DNA of 41,425 nucleotides from Amycolatopsis coloradensis (GTDB lineage: Bacteria > Actinomycetota > Actinomycetes > Mycobacteriales > Pseudonocardiaceae), in contig NZ_CP150484.1 of the NCBI RefSeq assembly GCF_037997115.1, forward strand, positions 3,408,356-3,449,780, in the 5' to 3' direction. The translations under genes and the position numbers were made by a program. Under the pieces are notes generated by a model, which saw only the letters and a list, made by a program, of their open reading frames with translations, was not told where the DNA came from and ran no database searches. Positions 29,978-39,188 of this stretch are shown piece after piece. Every line of letters starts with the position of its first letter. Position 1 is the stretch's first letter.

Positions 29978-32458
29978 GTGGAAGCCAGCAAGCGCCAACG
30001 GCCGGGCTCGCCCACCACCATGGTGGGTGGGCGGACGGCTGCCACCGGGGGAACCCTGTCCGCTGTCGGCAGGCTGATCGAACGCGCGGACGCCCTGTAC
30101 CTGAGGGCGCCCGAGCTCGCACTGGTCCTCGGGGAGCGCGCGGCCGCGCTCGCCGAGGCCGCCGGTGCCGACGAGCAGTGGATCCGCGCGGAGAGCCTGG
30201 TGGTGAGCGCCCGGGTCCGGCTCGGTGGCCGTCCCCGGACGGTCGGCCGGGCCGTGGCCGCCCTGCGCGCCGCGGAACACGCTGGCTACGGCGACATCGC
30301 CGCCCGGCTGAGGATCGATCTGGCGGTCTGCGCGCGCAGCGTGGGCATCCCGCTGACGGGTCTGGCCGCGCTGCGTCCGTTGCTGGCGGATCCGGCGGTT
30401 TCGCCCTCGCATCGGGCGGAGGCGTTGTGTCACCTCGTGGGCTGCTTGGCGCAATTCGGCCGCAAGGCGGAACTGGACCGGGTGCTCGCCGAAGCGGACA
30501 AGCTCGTGCTCGGCGACGGCTCGATGGCGGCGGATTCCCAGTTGCTGATCCGCGCGCTGCTGAGGGTCGGGGTATCGGCGCACCGTCGACGGCATGGTGA
30601 CCTGACGTCGGCCGCCGACGCCGCGCGGACCGGGCTCGGCATGCTCGAAAAGCTCGGAAACCCGGAGGACGACGGAGGTCTCGTCCGGATCAGGCTGATC
30701 CTGCAACTCGTCTGCACGTTGCTGGACCGGGGCGACACGGAGATGGCGCAGGAGGTCGCGCAGCCGATCCTCGACGCGCCCGTCCGTGCCGCCGGGATCG
30801 CGCCCGCCGCGTGGCTGCGGCTGGCGGTGGCCACTCGTGTCCTGCTGCCCGCGGGATCCGGTGAAGCCGCGGGAATGCTCGTCCGTGAGGCGGTCGCTGG
30901 GGCCGAGGACCACAACCTGCACGCCGTCACGGCACGGCTGTGGCTGGAACTCGCGCAGATCGAGGAACGGCTCGGCCGGGCCGAGGAGGCCATCGGCTGC
31001 CTGCACCGTTCGCGTGCCGCCGAACATCTGCACGCCCGTGCGCGCAGGCAGGCGTGCAACGTCCTGGTCGGCGAATTCGGCGCGGCCGAGAACGCGGCGG
31101 TCGACCTCGACGACGTCCTGCGTGCCGTCGCCGCGCGGCCGGCCGCCGCCGCGGCGCCCGTTCCCGCGCCGGAACCGGCCGAGGTGACCGCGGTGATCCC
31201 GGCGATCGACGCGGCACCCCCGAAGCGTGCCGCTGCCGAGCCGCCGGTTCGCCGTGAGCCGCCGCAGCCCGTGCGGCAGAGCAGGCATGCCGAATCCGTG
31301 TCTGCGCGGTACACGCCGGTCGAACCTCCGCGCTCGGTGGAGCCTCCCGTGGCGCCGGTCGCGGAAAAGAGCGAAGCGCCGGTGCTGAAGCCGCCGTCCC
31401 GCCCCGAGCCCGCCAGGGAAGCGGTGGCGTCCGACAGCGACTGGCGCCGTCGCGTGCCGAAGAAGGCCAAGCCGTCGATCAGGTTCGAGCCCAAGGCCGA
31501 ACCCGTCGCGCCGAAACTGCTGCCCCCGCCGAAGCCGGAGCCCGTGCCGCGCCCCGAACCGGTGTCGCGTCCGGAACCGGAGCCCGTGCGCCGTCGCCGT
31601 CAGGAGGAGCCCGCGGCTCGCGAGACCGTCGCCCCCGAACCGGCGATCGCCCGGCCGGAAACCCCGGCTCCGGTCACGCGGCGCCGGGCCGAGGAGCCGG
31701 TGCCCGTCGCGGCGTCGGAAACCGTCCCGCCTGAACTGCTTCTCGCTCCCGAACCCGCCGCCGAACCACGGCCGCGCGTGGCCGCGGAGACCCGTCCGCC
31801 GGGTACCGCCGCGCCGTTGTGGGAGAGCGACGAGTGGGCGGCCGAAGAGCGTGCGCGCCGATCCTCGGCGCCGGTCTCGCGCAAGACCAGGCACGACGTC
31901 GAACACGGGTCCGTGGCGGCGAAATCGGTACTGGACCGGCTTGGGATCTCCAGCACGGGCGGGCAGGGCGGTGGCCGCCGCCGCGCGGACGGCGTCGCGG
32001 ATCCCGTGCGCCCCGAACCTGTCACCGAAGAACGCGCCGGCACCGGCCGTGCCCGCCGGGAGCAGCCTCCCGTCGAGTACAGCGAACCCGCCGTCCCGCT
32101 CGCGCCGCCGCCTCGGGAGGACCCGGCCGGGGTCCAGGAAAGCTCTCGTTCGAGCGCCAAGGAAGAGGTCGCTGATCCGTGGCTGCCGCGATTGCGGATG
32201 CCGCCGGCGCTGGACCCGCTGACCGATACCGGCTCCTGGCGGCCGATCACGCCGTTTCCGGAGAGCTACGCTCGCGCGATCGCGGAGGACGAGCCGCCGC
32301 CGGACGCCGGTCTCGCCGACCTGCTCGCCCGCGCGCTCGCGGAGCACCAGGCGGGTACCGCCAGTGCCGCCGCGCTCGTGAAGCAGCTCGGTTCCCAGGA
32401 CTCGGGAAAGCGTCCCGTCAACGGCCACGACCGGCACCGCGCCAACGGCAGCGACTGA
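29978..32458 (+). CDS. Large helical-repeat protein with Pro-rich tail
   Basis: 826 residues. About 30-380 is all-helical, with TPR/SEL1-like units (RAAALAEAAGADEQWIRAES, RAGLGMLEK-type helices, LAQIEERLGRAEEAIGCLHR), resembling the helical domain of AfsR/SARP-type proteins without ATPase or DNA-binding parts. About 385-770 is a low-complexity Pro/Glu/Arg tail with many PEP repeats and 'RREP', almost certainly disordered. A short ordered segment near 745-820 (WRPITPFPESYARAIAEDEP, GLADLLARALAEHQ) ends it. No signal, no membrane segment. Starts at GTG 29978, 16 nt after ettA. Function unknown. Confidence 0.8.
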   Translation: MEASKRQRPGSPTTMVGGRTAATGGTLSAVGRLIERADALYLRAPELALVLGERAAALAEAAGADEQWIRAESLVVSARVRLGGRPRTVGRAVAALRAAEHAGYGDIAARLRIDLAVCARSVGIPLTGLAALRPLLADPAVSPSHRAEALCHLVGCLAQFGRKAELDRVLAEADKLVLGDGSMAADSQLLIRALLRVGVSAHRRRHGDLTSAADAARTGLGMLEKLGNPEDDGGLVRIRLILQLVCTLLDRGDTEMAQEVAQPILDAPVRAAGIAPAAWLRLAVATRVLLPAGSGEAAGMLVREAVAGAEDHNLHAVTARLWLELAQIEERLGRAEEAIGCLHRSRAAEHLHARARRQACNVLVGEFGAAENAAVDLDDVLRAVAARPAAAAAPVPAPEPAEVTAVIPAIDAAPPKRAAAEPPVRREPPQPVRQSRHAESVSARYTPVEPPRSVEPPVAPVAEKSEAPVLKPPSRPEPAREAVASDSDWRRRVPKKAKPSIRFEPKAEPVAPKLLPPPKPEPVPRPEPVSRPEPEPVRRRRQEEPAARETVAPEPAIARPETPAPVTRRRAEEPVPVAASETVPPELLLAPEPAAEPRPRVAAETRPPGTAAPLWESDEWAAEERARRSSAPVSRKTRHDVEHGSVAAKSVLDRLGISSTGGQGGGRRRADGVADPVRPEPVTEERAGTGRARREQPPVEYSEPAVPLAPPPREDPAGVQESSRSSAKEEVADPWLPRLRMPPALDPLTDTGSWRPITPFPESYARAIAEDEPPPDAGLADLLARALAEHQAGTASAAALVKQLGSQDSGKRPVNGHDRHRANGSD

Positions 32459-32469
32459 CCCCGGGCGGT

Positions 32470-32486
32470 AGCAAAGGTCCCTTGCT
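32470..32486 (+). terminator. Hairpin with AAAGGnCCCTT core after the 826-residue gene
   Basis: AGCAAAGGTCCCTTGCT, 12 nt after the stop. AGC and GCT at the ends pair; the core is AAAGGTCCCTT. The same core with different but also pairing ends recurs at 41393-41409 after another stop. This looks like a genus-typical 3' element or terminator. Confidence 0.5.
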
Positions 32487-32687
32487 TCCCACTTCAGTGG
32501 AGGCGGCGGTCGGCTTGAACGATTCAGCTAGCCGGGTGAGGTCATCCGAAGCGGCACCGCGCGGCAATGGGTGCTGGTCACCCCGGTGCGGCGGGCCGCC
32601 GCGAGGCCCGGACAGACCGCCGATGTGACCCGCGAGTAGCTGAACCGATCACGGCGATTCCGGTATCTGAGCAGGGAAATCTTCGAC

Positions 32688-32706
32688 GGCCGGGAAGGAC
32701 CCGGCC
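32688..32706 (+). terminator. GC-rich hairpin upstream of the dehydrogenase
   Basis: GGCCGGG (32688-32694) and CCCGGCC (32700-32706) pair perfectly around AAGGA, followed by TTGTGG. Possible second terminator or attenuator. No gene was seen in the 346-nt gap 32459-32804 apart from these hairpins; TACAGT (32785-32790) is a likely -10 for the dehydrogenase. Confidence 0.4.
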
Positions 32707-32804
32707 TTGTGGAGCCGACTGTCCGGAGCTGTAGGTTGGGTCTGGGCCGGTACAGAGTCGTGCCGGTCGCGGTGTCAATCTCGCTACAGTGGAGAGTTGC
32801 CTCA

Positions 32805-35800
32805 ATGAGCTCGACGGGAGTCTCGTCCCCGCCCGGAAAAGATGTCGGCACCGAGGATGGCGCCCGGCGCCGGTCGGCGAACCCGGAGCAGATCCGGGAC
32901 GACCTGATCGACGCCGCCGCGGCATACGCCCCGGAGATCGGCGACTTGATCCGCTTGTACTACCGGCACATCCCGGCCGAAGAGATTCTCGGTGACGACC
33001 CGGTCGACCTCGTCGGCGCCGTCCGCTCGCATCTGCAGCTCGCGAAGGACCGGATGCCCGGCCGTCCCGCGGTGCGGTTGCTGAACCCGACGGGCCCCGA
33101 AGACGGCTGGACGCGTGAGGCCACCGTCGTGCAGGTCGTCACGGACGACATGCCGTACCTGGTGGATTCGGTCGCGGCCGAGTTCGCGCGGGACGGGGTG
33201 CAGGTGCAGCGCATCGTGCACCCGATCGTCGTGGTGAGCCGGGATCTGACCGGTGAGCTGCTGGAGGTCCACCCGGACGCGGATCCGGCGGAGCCGCCGT
33301 CGAATTCGGCGGCCGAGTCGTGGATGTACATCGAGATCGACCTGGTGACGGACCCGAACCGTGCCCGCGAGCTGGACAACCGGCTGTCGTCCGTGCTGGG
33401 CGATGTGCGTGAGGTCGTCGAGGACACCGACAAGATGGCGGAGACGGCGCGCCGTCTCGCCGACGAGCTGGACGGGAACCCGCCGCGGCTGCCCGCGCAC
33501 GAGGTCGCGGAGGGCGCCCGGCTGTTGCGCTGGCTCGCCGACGGCCACTTCACCTTCCTCGGTTACCGCCGTTACGAGCTGATCGACAACCCGCACCCGG
33601 ACAGCGACGAGCCCGCCCTGCGCGCGGTGCTCGCCACCGGGCTGGGTGTGCTGCGCCAGGACAGCCTGGCCGCGCGCGGTCTCACCGCCGGTCCGGACAC
33701 GGCGGCGTCCGCGCTCGCGCCGACGCTGCTGGTGCTGACCCAGGCGAGTGCGCCGTCCACGGTGCACCGCCCGGTGTATCCGTACTACGTCGGTGTGAAG
33801 ACGTTCGACGACAACGGAAACGTCACCGGCGAGCACCGATTCCTCGGCATGTTCACCACCACCGCGCTGCACGAGAACGTGCTCGACATCCCGGTGGTCT
33901 GCAACCGGGTCCGCGAAGTCATCCACCGCGCGGGCTTCCCGATGGAGTCCTTCTCCGGCCAGCGGATGCTCGAAGTGCTGCAGAACTGGCCGCGCGCGGA
34001 CCTGTTCTCGGCCGACACCGACTCGCTGTACTCGACGACGACGGGCGCGATCACGCTTTCGGATCGCAGACGGCTGCGCCTGTTCCTGCGCCGCGACCCG
34101 TACGGCCGTTTCTACTCGTGCCTCGTGTACCTCCCGCGTGACCGCTACACGACCCGTTCGCGGCTCGCGATGCAGGAGGTCCTGCTCGAAGAACTCGAAG
34201 GCACGCAACTGGAGTACAGCGCGCGCATCGGCGAGACCGTGCTCGCGCAGGTGCACTTCATCGTGCACACCGATCCGTCGCAGCGGTCCGAACCGGACAC
34301 CCTGCGCATCCAGGAACGGCTCAACGAAGCCGTGCGCAGCTGGGACGACCGGATGGTCGAGGCGATCCTCGCCGAACGCCGCGGGCGCGCCGGGGACGGC
34401 GGCGCCCCGATCGGCCTGATGGGTGAAGAGTCCGCCGGTGAGCAGGGGCAGCGGTTCGCCGCTGTGTTCCCCGAGGGCTACAAGGAGGACTTCACCGCGC
34501 TCGAAGCGCTCGCCGACCTCCGTGCCCTGGAGTCGCTGACCGATGAGGGCGACCTGTCGATGTCGTTCTACCTGCCCGCCGACGCGGAGGCGGGGGAGCG
34601 GCGCTTCAAGCTGTACCTGCGCGGCGAGGGCGTCACCCTCTCTCAGGTGCTCCCGGTCCTGCAGCGGATGGGCGTCGAGGTCGTCGACGAACGGCCGTAC
34701 GAACTGCGCCGCGAGGACGGCGGCCGGTCGTGGATCTACGACTTCGGCCTGCGGATCGACCCGCAGGTCCTCGACCACGCGGACAGCGACCTCCGTACCC
34801 GCTTCCAGGACGCCTTCCACGCCGCGTGGCGCGGCGACTGCGAGGTCGACGGCTTCAACGGCCTCGTCCTGCGCGCCGGGCTCACCTGGCGCCAGGCGGC
34901 CATCCTGCGCGCCTACTCGCGGTACCTGCGCCAGACGAAGATCCCGTTCTCGCAGGAGTACATCGAGAACACCGTCCTCGCGCACACCGACATCGCCACC
35001 GCGCTGGTGCGGCTGTTCGAGACGCGGTTCGACCTCGCGCTCGGCGACGAGGCCCGCGCGTCGCAGGCCGAGCAGCTCACCACCGAGATCGGCAAGCTGG
35101 TCGACGAGGTGACGAGCCTCGACGAGGACCGGATCCTGCGACGGCTGATGTCGGTCATCCTCGCCACGTTGCGGACGAACTACCACGTCACCGACGAAGA
35201 CGGGAACTCCCGCCAGTACCTGGCGCTCAAGCTCGACCCGAGCGCGGTGCCCGAACTGCCCGAGCCGCGGCCGAAGTACGAGATCTTCGTGTACTCGCCC
35301 CGGATCGAGGGTGTGCATCTGCGCTTCGGCGACGTCGCGCGCGGTGGCCTGCGGTGGTCCGACCGCCGTGAGGACTTCCGCACGGAGATCCTCGGCCTGG
35401 TCAAGGCACAGGCGGTCAAGAACGCGGTCATCGTGCCTGTCGGCGCGAAGGGCGGCTTCGTCGTGAAGCGCCCGCCGGCGGCCACCGGTGACCCCGGGCT
35501 GGACCGTGACGCCCAGCTGAACGAGGGCATCGCCTGCTACCGGATGTTCATCTCCGGTCTGCTGGACGTGACCGACAACCGCGTCGAGGGCAAGACCGTC
35601 CCGGCGCCGCGGGTGGTACGCCACGACGGCGACGACAGCTACCTCGTGGTCGCGGCGGACAAGGGGACCGCGAAGTTCTCCGACATCGCGAACGAGGTCT
35701 CGGCGAACTACGGGTTCTGGCTCGGCGACGCCTTCGCGTCCGGTGGCTCGGTCGGCTACGACCACAAGGCCATGGGCATCACCGCGAAGGGTGCTTGGGA

Positions 35801-37778
35801 GAGCGTCAAGCGCAACTTCCGCGAGCTGGGCAAGGACACCCAGACCGAGGACTTCACCGTCGTCGGCATCGGCGACATGATGGGTGACGTCTTCGGCAAC
35901 GGCATGCTGCTTTCGGAGCACATCCGGCTCGTGGCCGCCTTCAACCACATGCACATCTTCCTCGACCCGAACCCGGATTCGGCGACCTCGTTCGCCGAGC
36001 GGCGCAGGCTGTTCGACCTGCCGCGGTCGTCGTGGGAGGACTACGACCGCTCGCTGATCAGCGAGGGCGGCGGGATCTACTCGCGGTCCGCGAAGACGAT
36101 CCCGGTCAGCCCGCAGGTCCGCGAAGCGCTCGGGCTCGCCGGGGACGTCACGAAGCTGGCGCCGAACGACCTCATGCAGGCGATCCTGCTGGCCCCGGTC
36201 GAACTGCTGTGGAACGGCGGCATCGGCACCTACGTCAAGGCCGAGACCGAATCCCACGCGGACGCGGGCGACAAGGCCAACGACGCCCTGCGCGTCAACG
36301 GGAAGCAGCTCCGCGTCAAGGTCGTCGGCGAGGGCGGGAACCTGGGCCTGACCCAGCTCGGCCGGATCGAGTTCGCCCGCGCGGGCGGCAAGATCAACAC
36401 CGACGCGCTCGACAACTCGGCGGGCGTCGACTGCTCGGACCACGAGGTCAACATCAAGATCCTGCTGGACCACCTGGTCTCGACCGGATCGCTGGACGCA
36501 GAGCAGCGCAACGAACTGCTGGAGCAGATGACCGACGAGGTCGGCGAGCTGGTGCTGGCCGACAACTACCGGCAGAACGCCGTGCTCGGGGTCAGCCGGG
36601 CGCACGCCGGCCCGATGGTCTCGGTGCACCAGCGGCTCGTCGCGGCGCTGGTCGCGAAGGGCGCTTTCGACCGCAAGCTCGAAGCGCTGCCGAGTTCGGC
36701 GGAGTTCCGCGCGCTGGAGAAGGCGGGCGAAGGCCTCACCTCGCCGGAGCTGGCGACGCTGCTCGCGCACGTCAAGCTCGACCTGAAGGACGAGCTGCTG
36801 GCGAGCGAGCTGCCGGACTCCGAGGTGTTCTCGCGTCGTCTGCCCGAGTACTTCCCGAAGCCGCTTCGGGAGCGCTTCGGCGACGCGATCTTCCAGCACC
36901 CGCTGAAGCGCGAGATCATCACGACGATGGTGGCCAACGAGGTCGTCGACGGCGCCGGCATCTCGTACGTCTTCCGCCTGATGGAGGAGATGAACGCGAC
37001 CGCGACCGACGCGGTCCGCGCCTACGCCGTGGTCACCCACGTGTACGACCTGCCGTCGCTGTGGGCCCAGATCGACGCGCTGGACAACGTCGTGCCGACC
37101 GAGGTCGCGGACGAGATGATGCTGGAAACCCGCAGGTTGCTCGACCGGGCCGCCCGCTGGTTCCTCACCAACCGGCCGCAGCCGCTGGCCCCGCTCGCCG
37201 AGATCAACCGGTTCGGCCGCGTCGTCGGTGAGCTGGCCCCGCGGGCGCACGAGCTGCTTCGCGGTGTCGAGCGCGCTTCGGTGGACGCGAACACCGAGCG
37301 GCTGATCGAGAAGGGCGTCCCGGCGGAACTCGCCGGACGGGTGGCGTTGCTGCTGCACACCTACGGCCTGCTCGACGTGACCGACGTCGCGGAGCTGGCC
37401 GAGCAGCAGGTGGGGATCGACGCGGTGCACACCCCGGCGGAGACCGCGGGCCTGTACTACGCGCTTTCCGACCACCTCGGCATCGACAAGATGCTGACGT
37501 CGATCAGTGGCCTCGAACGTGGCAACCGCTGGCACGCGCTCGCGCGGCTGGCGCTGCGGGACGACGTCTACGGTTCCTTGCGGACGATCACGCTGGACGC
37601 GTTGCGGCACAGCGATTCGGGTACCGACCCGGACGAGAAGATCGCCCATTGGGAGAAGACGAACGCTTCGCGGCTACAGCGGGCTCGCGTCGCACTGGAC
37701 GAGATCAGCCAGTCCGGCAAGCTCGACCTGGCGACGCTGTCGGTGGCGGCGAGGCAGATCCGGAGCACGGTGAGGTAG
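32805..37778 (+). CDS. gdh: NAD-specific glutamate dehydrogenase, large (L_180) class
   Basis: 1657 residues, the size of the 180-kDa bacterial class. The N-terminal ACT-like regulatory region (about 1-650) contains TDDMPYLVDSVAAEFAR and HPIVVVSRDLTGELLEVHPD; the catalytic core has GGLRWSDRREDFRTEILGLV, KNAVIVPVGAKGGFVVKR (catalytic Lys), and a Rossmann segment around VVGIGDMMGDVFGNGMLL. The C-terminal part is family specific. It oxidises glutamate to 2-oxoglutarate and ammonia with NAD. GGAGA precedes ATG 32805 by about 9 nt; a further in-frame start at 32709 is not conserved-looking. Mycobacterial homologues are regulated by GarA. Confidence 0.95.
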   Translation: MSSTGVSSPPGKDVGTEDGARRRSANPEQIRDDLIDAAAAYAPEIGDLIRLYYRHIPAEEILGDDPVDLVGAVRSHLQLAKDRMPGRPAVRLLNPTGPEDGWTREATVVQVVTDDMPYLVDSVAAEFARDGVQVQRIVHPIVVVSRDLTGELLEVHPDADPAEPPSNSAAESWMYIEIDLVTDPNRARELDNRLSSVLGDVREVVEDTDKMAETARRLADELDGNPPRLPAHEVAEGARLLRWLADGHFTFLGYRRYELIDNPHPDSDEPALRAVLATGLGVLRQDSLAARGLTAGPDTAASALAPTLLVLTQASAPSTVHRPVYPYYVGVKTFDDNGNVTGEHRFLGMFTTTALHENVLDIPVVCNRVREVIHRAGFPMESFSGQRMLEVLQNWPRADLFSADTDSLYSTTTGAITLSDRRRLRLFLRRDPYGRFYSCLVYLPRDRYTTRSRLAMQEVLLEELEGTQLEYSARIGETVLAQVHFIVHTDPSQRSEPDTLRIQERLNEAVRSWDDRMVEAILAERRGRAGDGGAPIGLMGEESAGEQGQRFAAVFPEGYKEDFTALEALADLRALESLTDEGDLSMSFYLPADAEAGERRFKLYLRGEGVTLSQVLPVLQRMGVEVVDERPYELRREDGGRSWIYDFGLRIDPQVLDHADSDLRTRFQDAFHAAWRGDCEVDGFNGLVLRAGLTWRQAAILRAYSRYLRQTKIPFSQEYIENTVLAHTDIATALVRLFETRFDLALGDEARASQAEQLTTEIGKLVDEVTSLDEDRILRRLMSVILATLRTNYHVTDEDGNSRQYLALKLDPSAVPELPEPRPKYEIFVYSPRIEGVHLRFGDVARGGLRWSDRREDFRTEILGLVKAQAVKNAVIVPVGAKGGFVVKRPPAATGDPGLDRDAQLNEGIACYRMFISGLLDVTDNRVEGKTVPAPRVVRHDGDDSYLVVAADKGTAKFSDIANEVSANYGFWLGDAFASGGSVGYDHKAMGITAKGAWESVKRNFRELGKDTQTEDFTVVGIGDMMGDVFGNGMLLSEHIRLVAAFNHMHIFLDPNPDSATSFAERRRLFDLPRSSWEDYDRSLISEGGGIYSRSAKTIPVSPQVREALGLAGDVTKLAPNDLMQAILLAPVELLWNGGIGTYVKAETESHADAGDKANDALRVNGKQLRVKVVGEGGNLGLTQLGRIEFARAGGKINTDALDNSAGVDCSDHEVNIKILLDHLVSTGSLDAEQRNELLEQMTDEVGELVLADNYRQNAVLGVSRAHAGPMVSVHQRLVAALVAKGAFDRKLEALPSSAEFRALEKAGEGLTSPELATLLAHVKLDLKDELLASELPDSEVFSRRLPEYFPKPLRERFGDAIFQHPLKREIITTMVANEVVDGAGISYVFRLMEEMNATATDAVRAYAVVTHVYDLPSLWAQIDALDNVVPTEVADEMMLETRRLLDRAARWFLTNRPQPLAPLAEINRFGRVVGELAPRAHELLRGVERASVDANTERLIEKGVPAELAGRVALLLHTYGLLDVTDVAELAEQQVGIDAVHTPAETAGLYYALSDHLGIDKMLTSISGLERGNRWHALARLALRDDVYGSLRTITLDALRHSDSGTDPDEKIAHWEKTNASRLQRARVALDEISQSGKLDLATLSVAARQIRSTVR

Positions 37779-38197
37779 TGGCGTACATTTCCCTGATCCG
37801 GCCGCGCTGGTCGGATATGGACGTCTACGGGCATGTCAACCACGCGAATCTGGTGACCCTGCTCGAAGAGGCACGGATCCCCCTGCTGTTCGGGGACGCC
37901 GTCCGCGCGGGGCTCACCGAACTGCCCAAGGGCATCGTGGTGGTGAAGCTGGCCGTCCATTACCGTTCGCCGATCGTGGTGTCCGATCAGGACATCCGGG
38001 TGGAGATCTCGTTGAAGGACTTGAAGCACGCCAGCTTCACCCTCGGTTACCGGGTGCACGGTGGCCCGGCAGAGGCCGACAAGGTCGCGGTCACCGCCGA
38101 GACGGTGCTCGCGCCGTTCGACACCGCGTCGGAGCGGCCCCGGCGGCTGACCGAGGACGAACGTGCCTTCCTGGAGAAGGGGTTCGCGGATGCCTGA
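37778..38197 (+). CDS. Hotdog-fold acyl-CoA thioesterase
   Basis: 139 residues: WSDMDVYGHVNHANLVTLLEEARIPLL is the 4HBT catalytic segment with Asp and the HxNxxxxxxxxEE helix; LAVHYRSPIVVSDQDIRVEISLKDL is the following beta sheet. The GTG start shares a base with the TAG stop of the dehydrogenase (TAGTG), a strong sign of translational coupling. Hydrolyses an acyl-CoA; the natural substrate is unknown. It overlaps the next gene by 8 nt, making a three-gene unit. Confidence 0.9.
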   Translation: MAYISLIRPRWSDMDVYGHVNHANLVTLLEEARIPLLFGDAVRAGLTELPKGIVVVKLAVHYRSPIVVSDQDIRVEISLKDLKHASFTLGYRVHGGPAEADKVAVTAETVLAPFDTASERPRRLTEDERAFLEKGFADA

Positions 38198-38825
38198 GCT
38201 CGTCATCCCGGACGCGGGCGACCGCGAAACGCTCGGCGCGTTCGTGGCCAGGGCGGTCCGGCTCGACCAGAACACGCTGGTGCGCTTGCGCCAGCGCGGT
38301 GACGGCGTCGTCGAGGCGTGGTGCGCGACGCCGTTCGAGGTCCTCGCGACCAGGGCCGTGGCCGGTGACATCTCGCCTTCGGACATCACGGTGTCCGGCA
38401 ACGAGCTGCTCGCCGCGCTGACCGTCGCCGGCGGCGAGCGCATGGATCCGGGGCCTGCCCGCGACCTGATGTGGCACTCCGAGCTGCCCGCCCCCGGCCG
38501 CTGGCAGCTGGTGGACGAGCTGCCGGCGACGGTGATCTCGGAGCTGGCCGATCGAGGGGTGACCCTCGCCCGCGACAACGTCGGCCCGCACGGCACGCCG
38601 CCGGCGTCGTTGATGGACCAGGCGGTGCTCACCGTTTCGGGCAACGAGCTGGAGATCAAGGTCCAGATGCGGTGCCTGTTCGCGCTGTCGGGGATGGGCT
38701 TCGTGGACTCGTCGATCGACGGCGACGTCGTCCGCGTCACCGCGACGGATTCGTGGATGCGCATCGACGCGCGGTACGGCGCGGTCCTCAAGCGCCGTCA
38801 CGCGCTCCTGCCGCTGCTCTTCTGA
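38190..38825 (+). CDS. Conserved protein of the gdh operon
   Basis: 211 residues, soluble, ATG 38190 within the thioesterase 3' end (8-nt overlap) and preceded by GAGAAGGGG. Alpha/beta pattern with RETLGAFVARAVRLDQNTLVRLRQRGDG near the start, and a C-terminal beta-rich part (LEIKVQMRCLFALSGMGFV, VVRVTATDSWMRIDARYGAVLKRR). Similar proteins in this order with the dehydrogenase and thioesterase occur in actinobacteria; no activity is known to me. The conserved coupling suggests a link to the thioesterase or dehydrogenase. Confidence 0.8.
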   Translation: MPELVIPDAGDRETLGAFVARAVRLDQNTLVRLRQRGDGVVEAWCATPFEVLATRAVAGDISPSDITVSGNELLAALTVAGGERMDPGPARDLMWHSELPAPGRWQLVDELPATVISELADRGVTLARDNVGPHGTPPASLMDQAVLTVSGNELEIKVQMRCLFALSGMGFVDSSIDGDVVRVTATDSWMRIDARYGAVLKRRHALLPLLF

Positions 38826-38887
38826 CGGCTTCCTTACGCTTCGCACCGCGGGTGGCTTCCGGCCGCCCGCGGTGTCAGGCTGTCTCC

Positions 38888-39175
38888 ATGAGCGATAAGG
38901 ACGCCGGTAAGGACGGGGAAGACCCGACCGCGGACTTCCTCGCCGAGGTCCGGCCGGAGGAGACCCCGTGGCGGACCGAGCGCCCGCCGGGTGAGGAGGC
39001 GCCGGAACGCGCCGAACGCCCGGAGAAGTGGGGACGTGCCAGATCCGCCGGACGGGCCGCGGCGAAGGCGGCTCCCTACGTCCAGGCCGCCGCGCTGGCG
39101 ACGTGGATCGTCTCGGGCACCCTCGACGACTCGGGCGACTCCGGGTTCGACATGGGCTCCTCCGGCGACGCCTGA
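38888..39175 (+). CDS. Small acidic protein with one hydrophobic helix
   Basis: 95 residues: an acidic/charged N-terminal 45 residues (SDKDAGKDGEDPTADFLAEVRPEETPW), then RSAGRAAAKAAPYVQAAALATWIVSG, a membrane-prone or amphipathic helix, and an acidic Gly/Ser tail. No Shine-Dalgarno; CAGGCT (38876-38881) lies 6 nt before ATG, so leaderless expression is possible. Unknown family, but coding bias and Glu/Pro content look real. Confidence 0.6.
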   Translation: MSDKDAGKDGEDPTADFLAEVRPEETPWRTERPPGEEAPERAERPEKWGRARSAGRAAAKAAPYVQAAALATWIVSGTLDDSGDSGFDMGSSGDA

Positions 39176-39188
39176 CTCCCCCGAGGGT

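Noticed and set aside
28249..30045. 598-residue open frame on the minus strand
   Set aside because: Shadow of ettA; no domain recognised.
31120..32160. Pro/Glu/Arg-rich repeats as a possible DNA repeat array or CRISPR
   Set aside because: Units are irregular in length and sequence, encode a continuous low-complexity tail, and have no constant repeat with variable spacers.
29933..32437. 834-residue Arg/Gly-rich open frame on the minus strand
   Set aside because: Shadow of the 826-residue gene. The + frame has helical repeats and better codon bias.
32802..37649. 1615-residue open frame on the minus strand
   Set aside because: Exact shadow of the glutamate dehydrogenase gene, produced by third-position GC bias; low-complexity Arg/Val/Asp/Gln composition.
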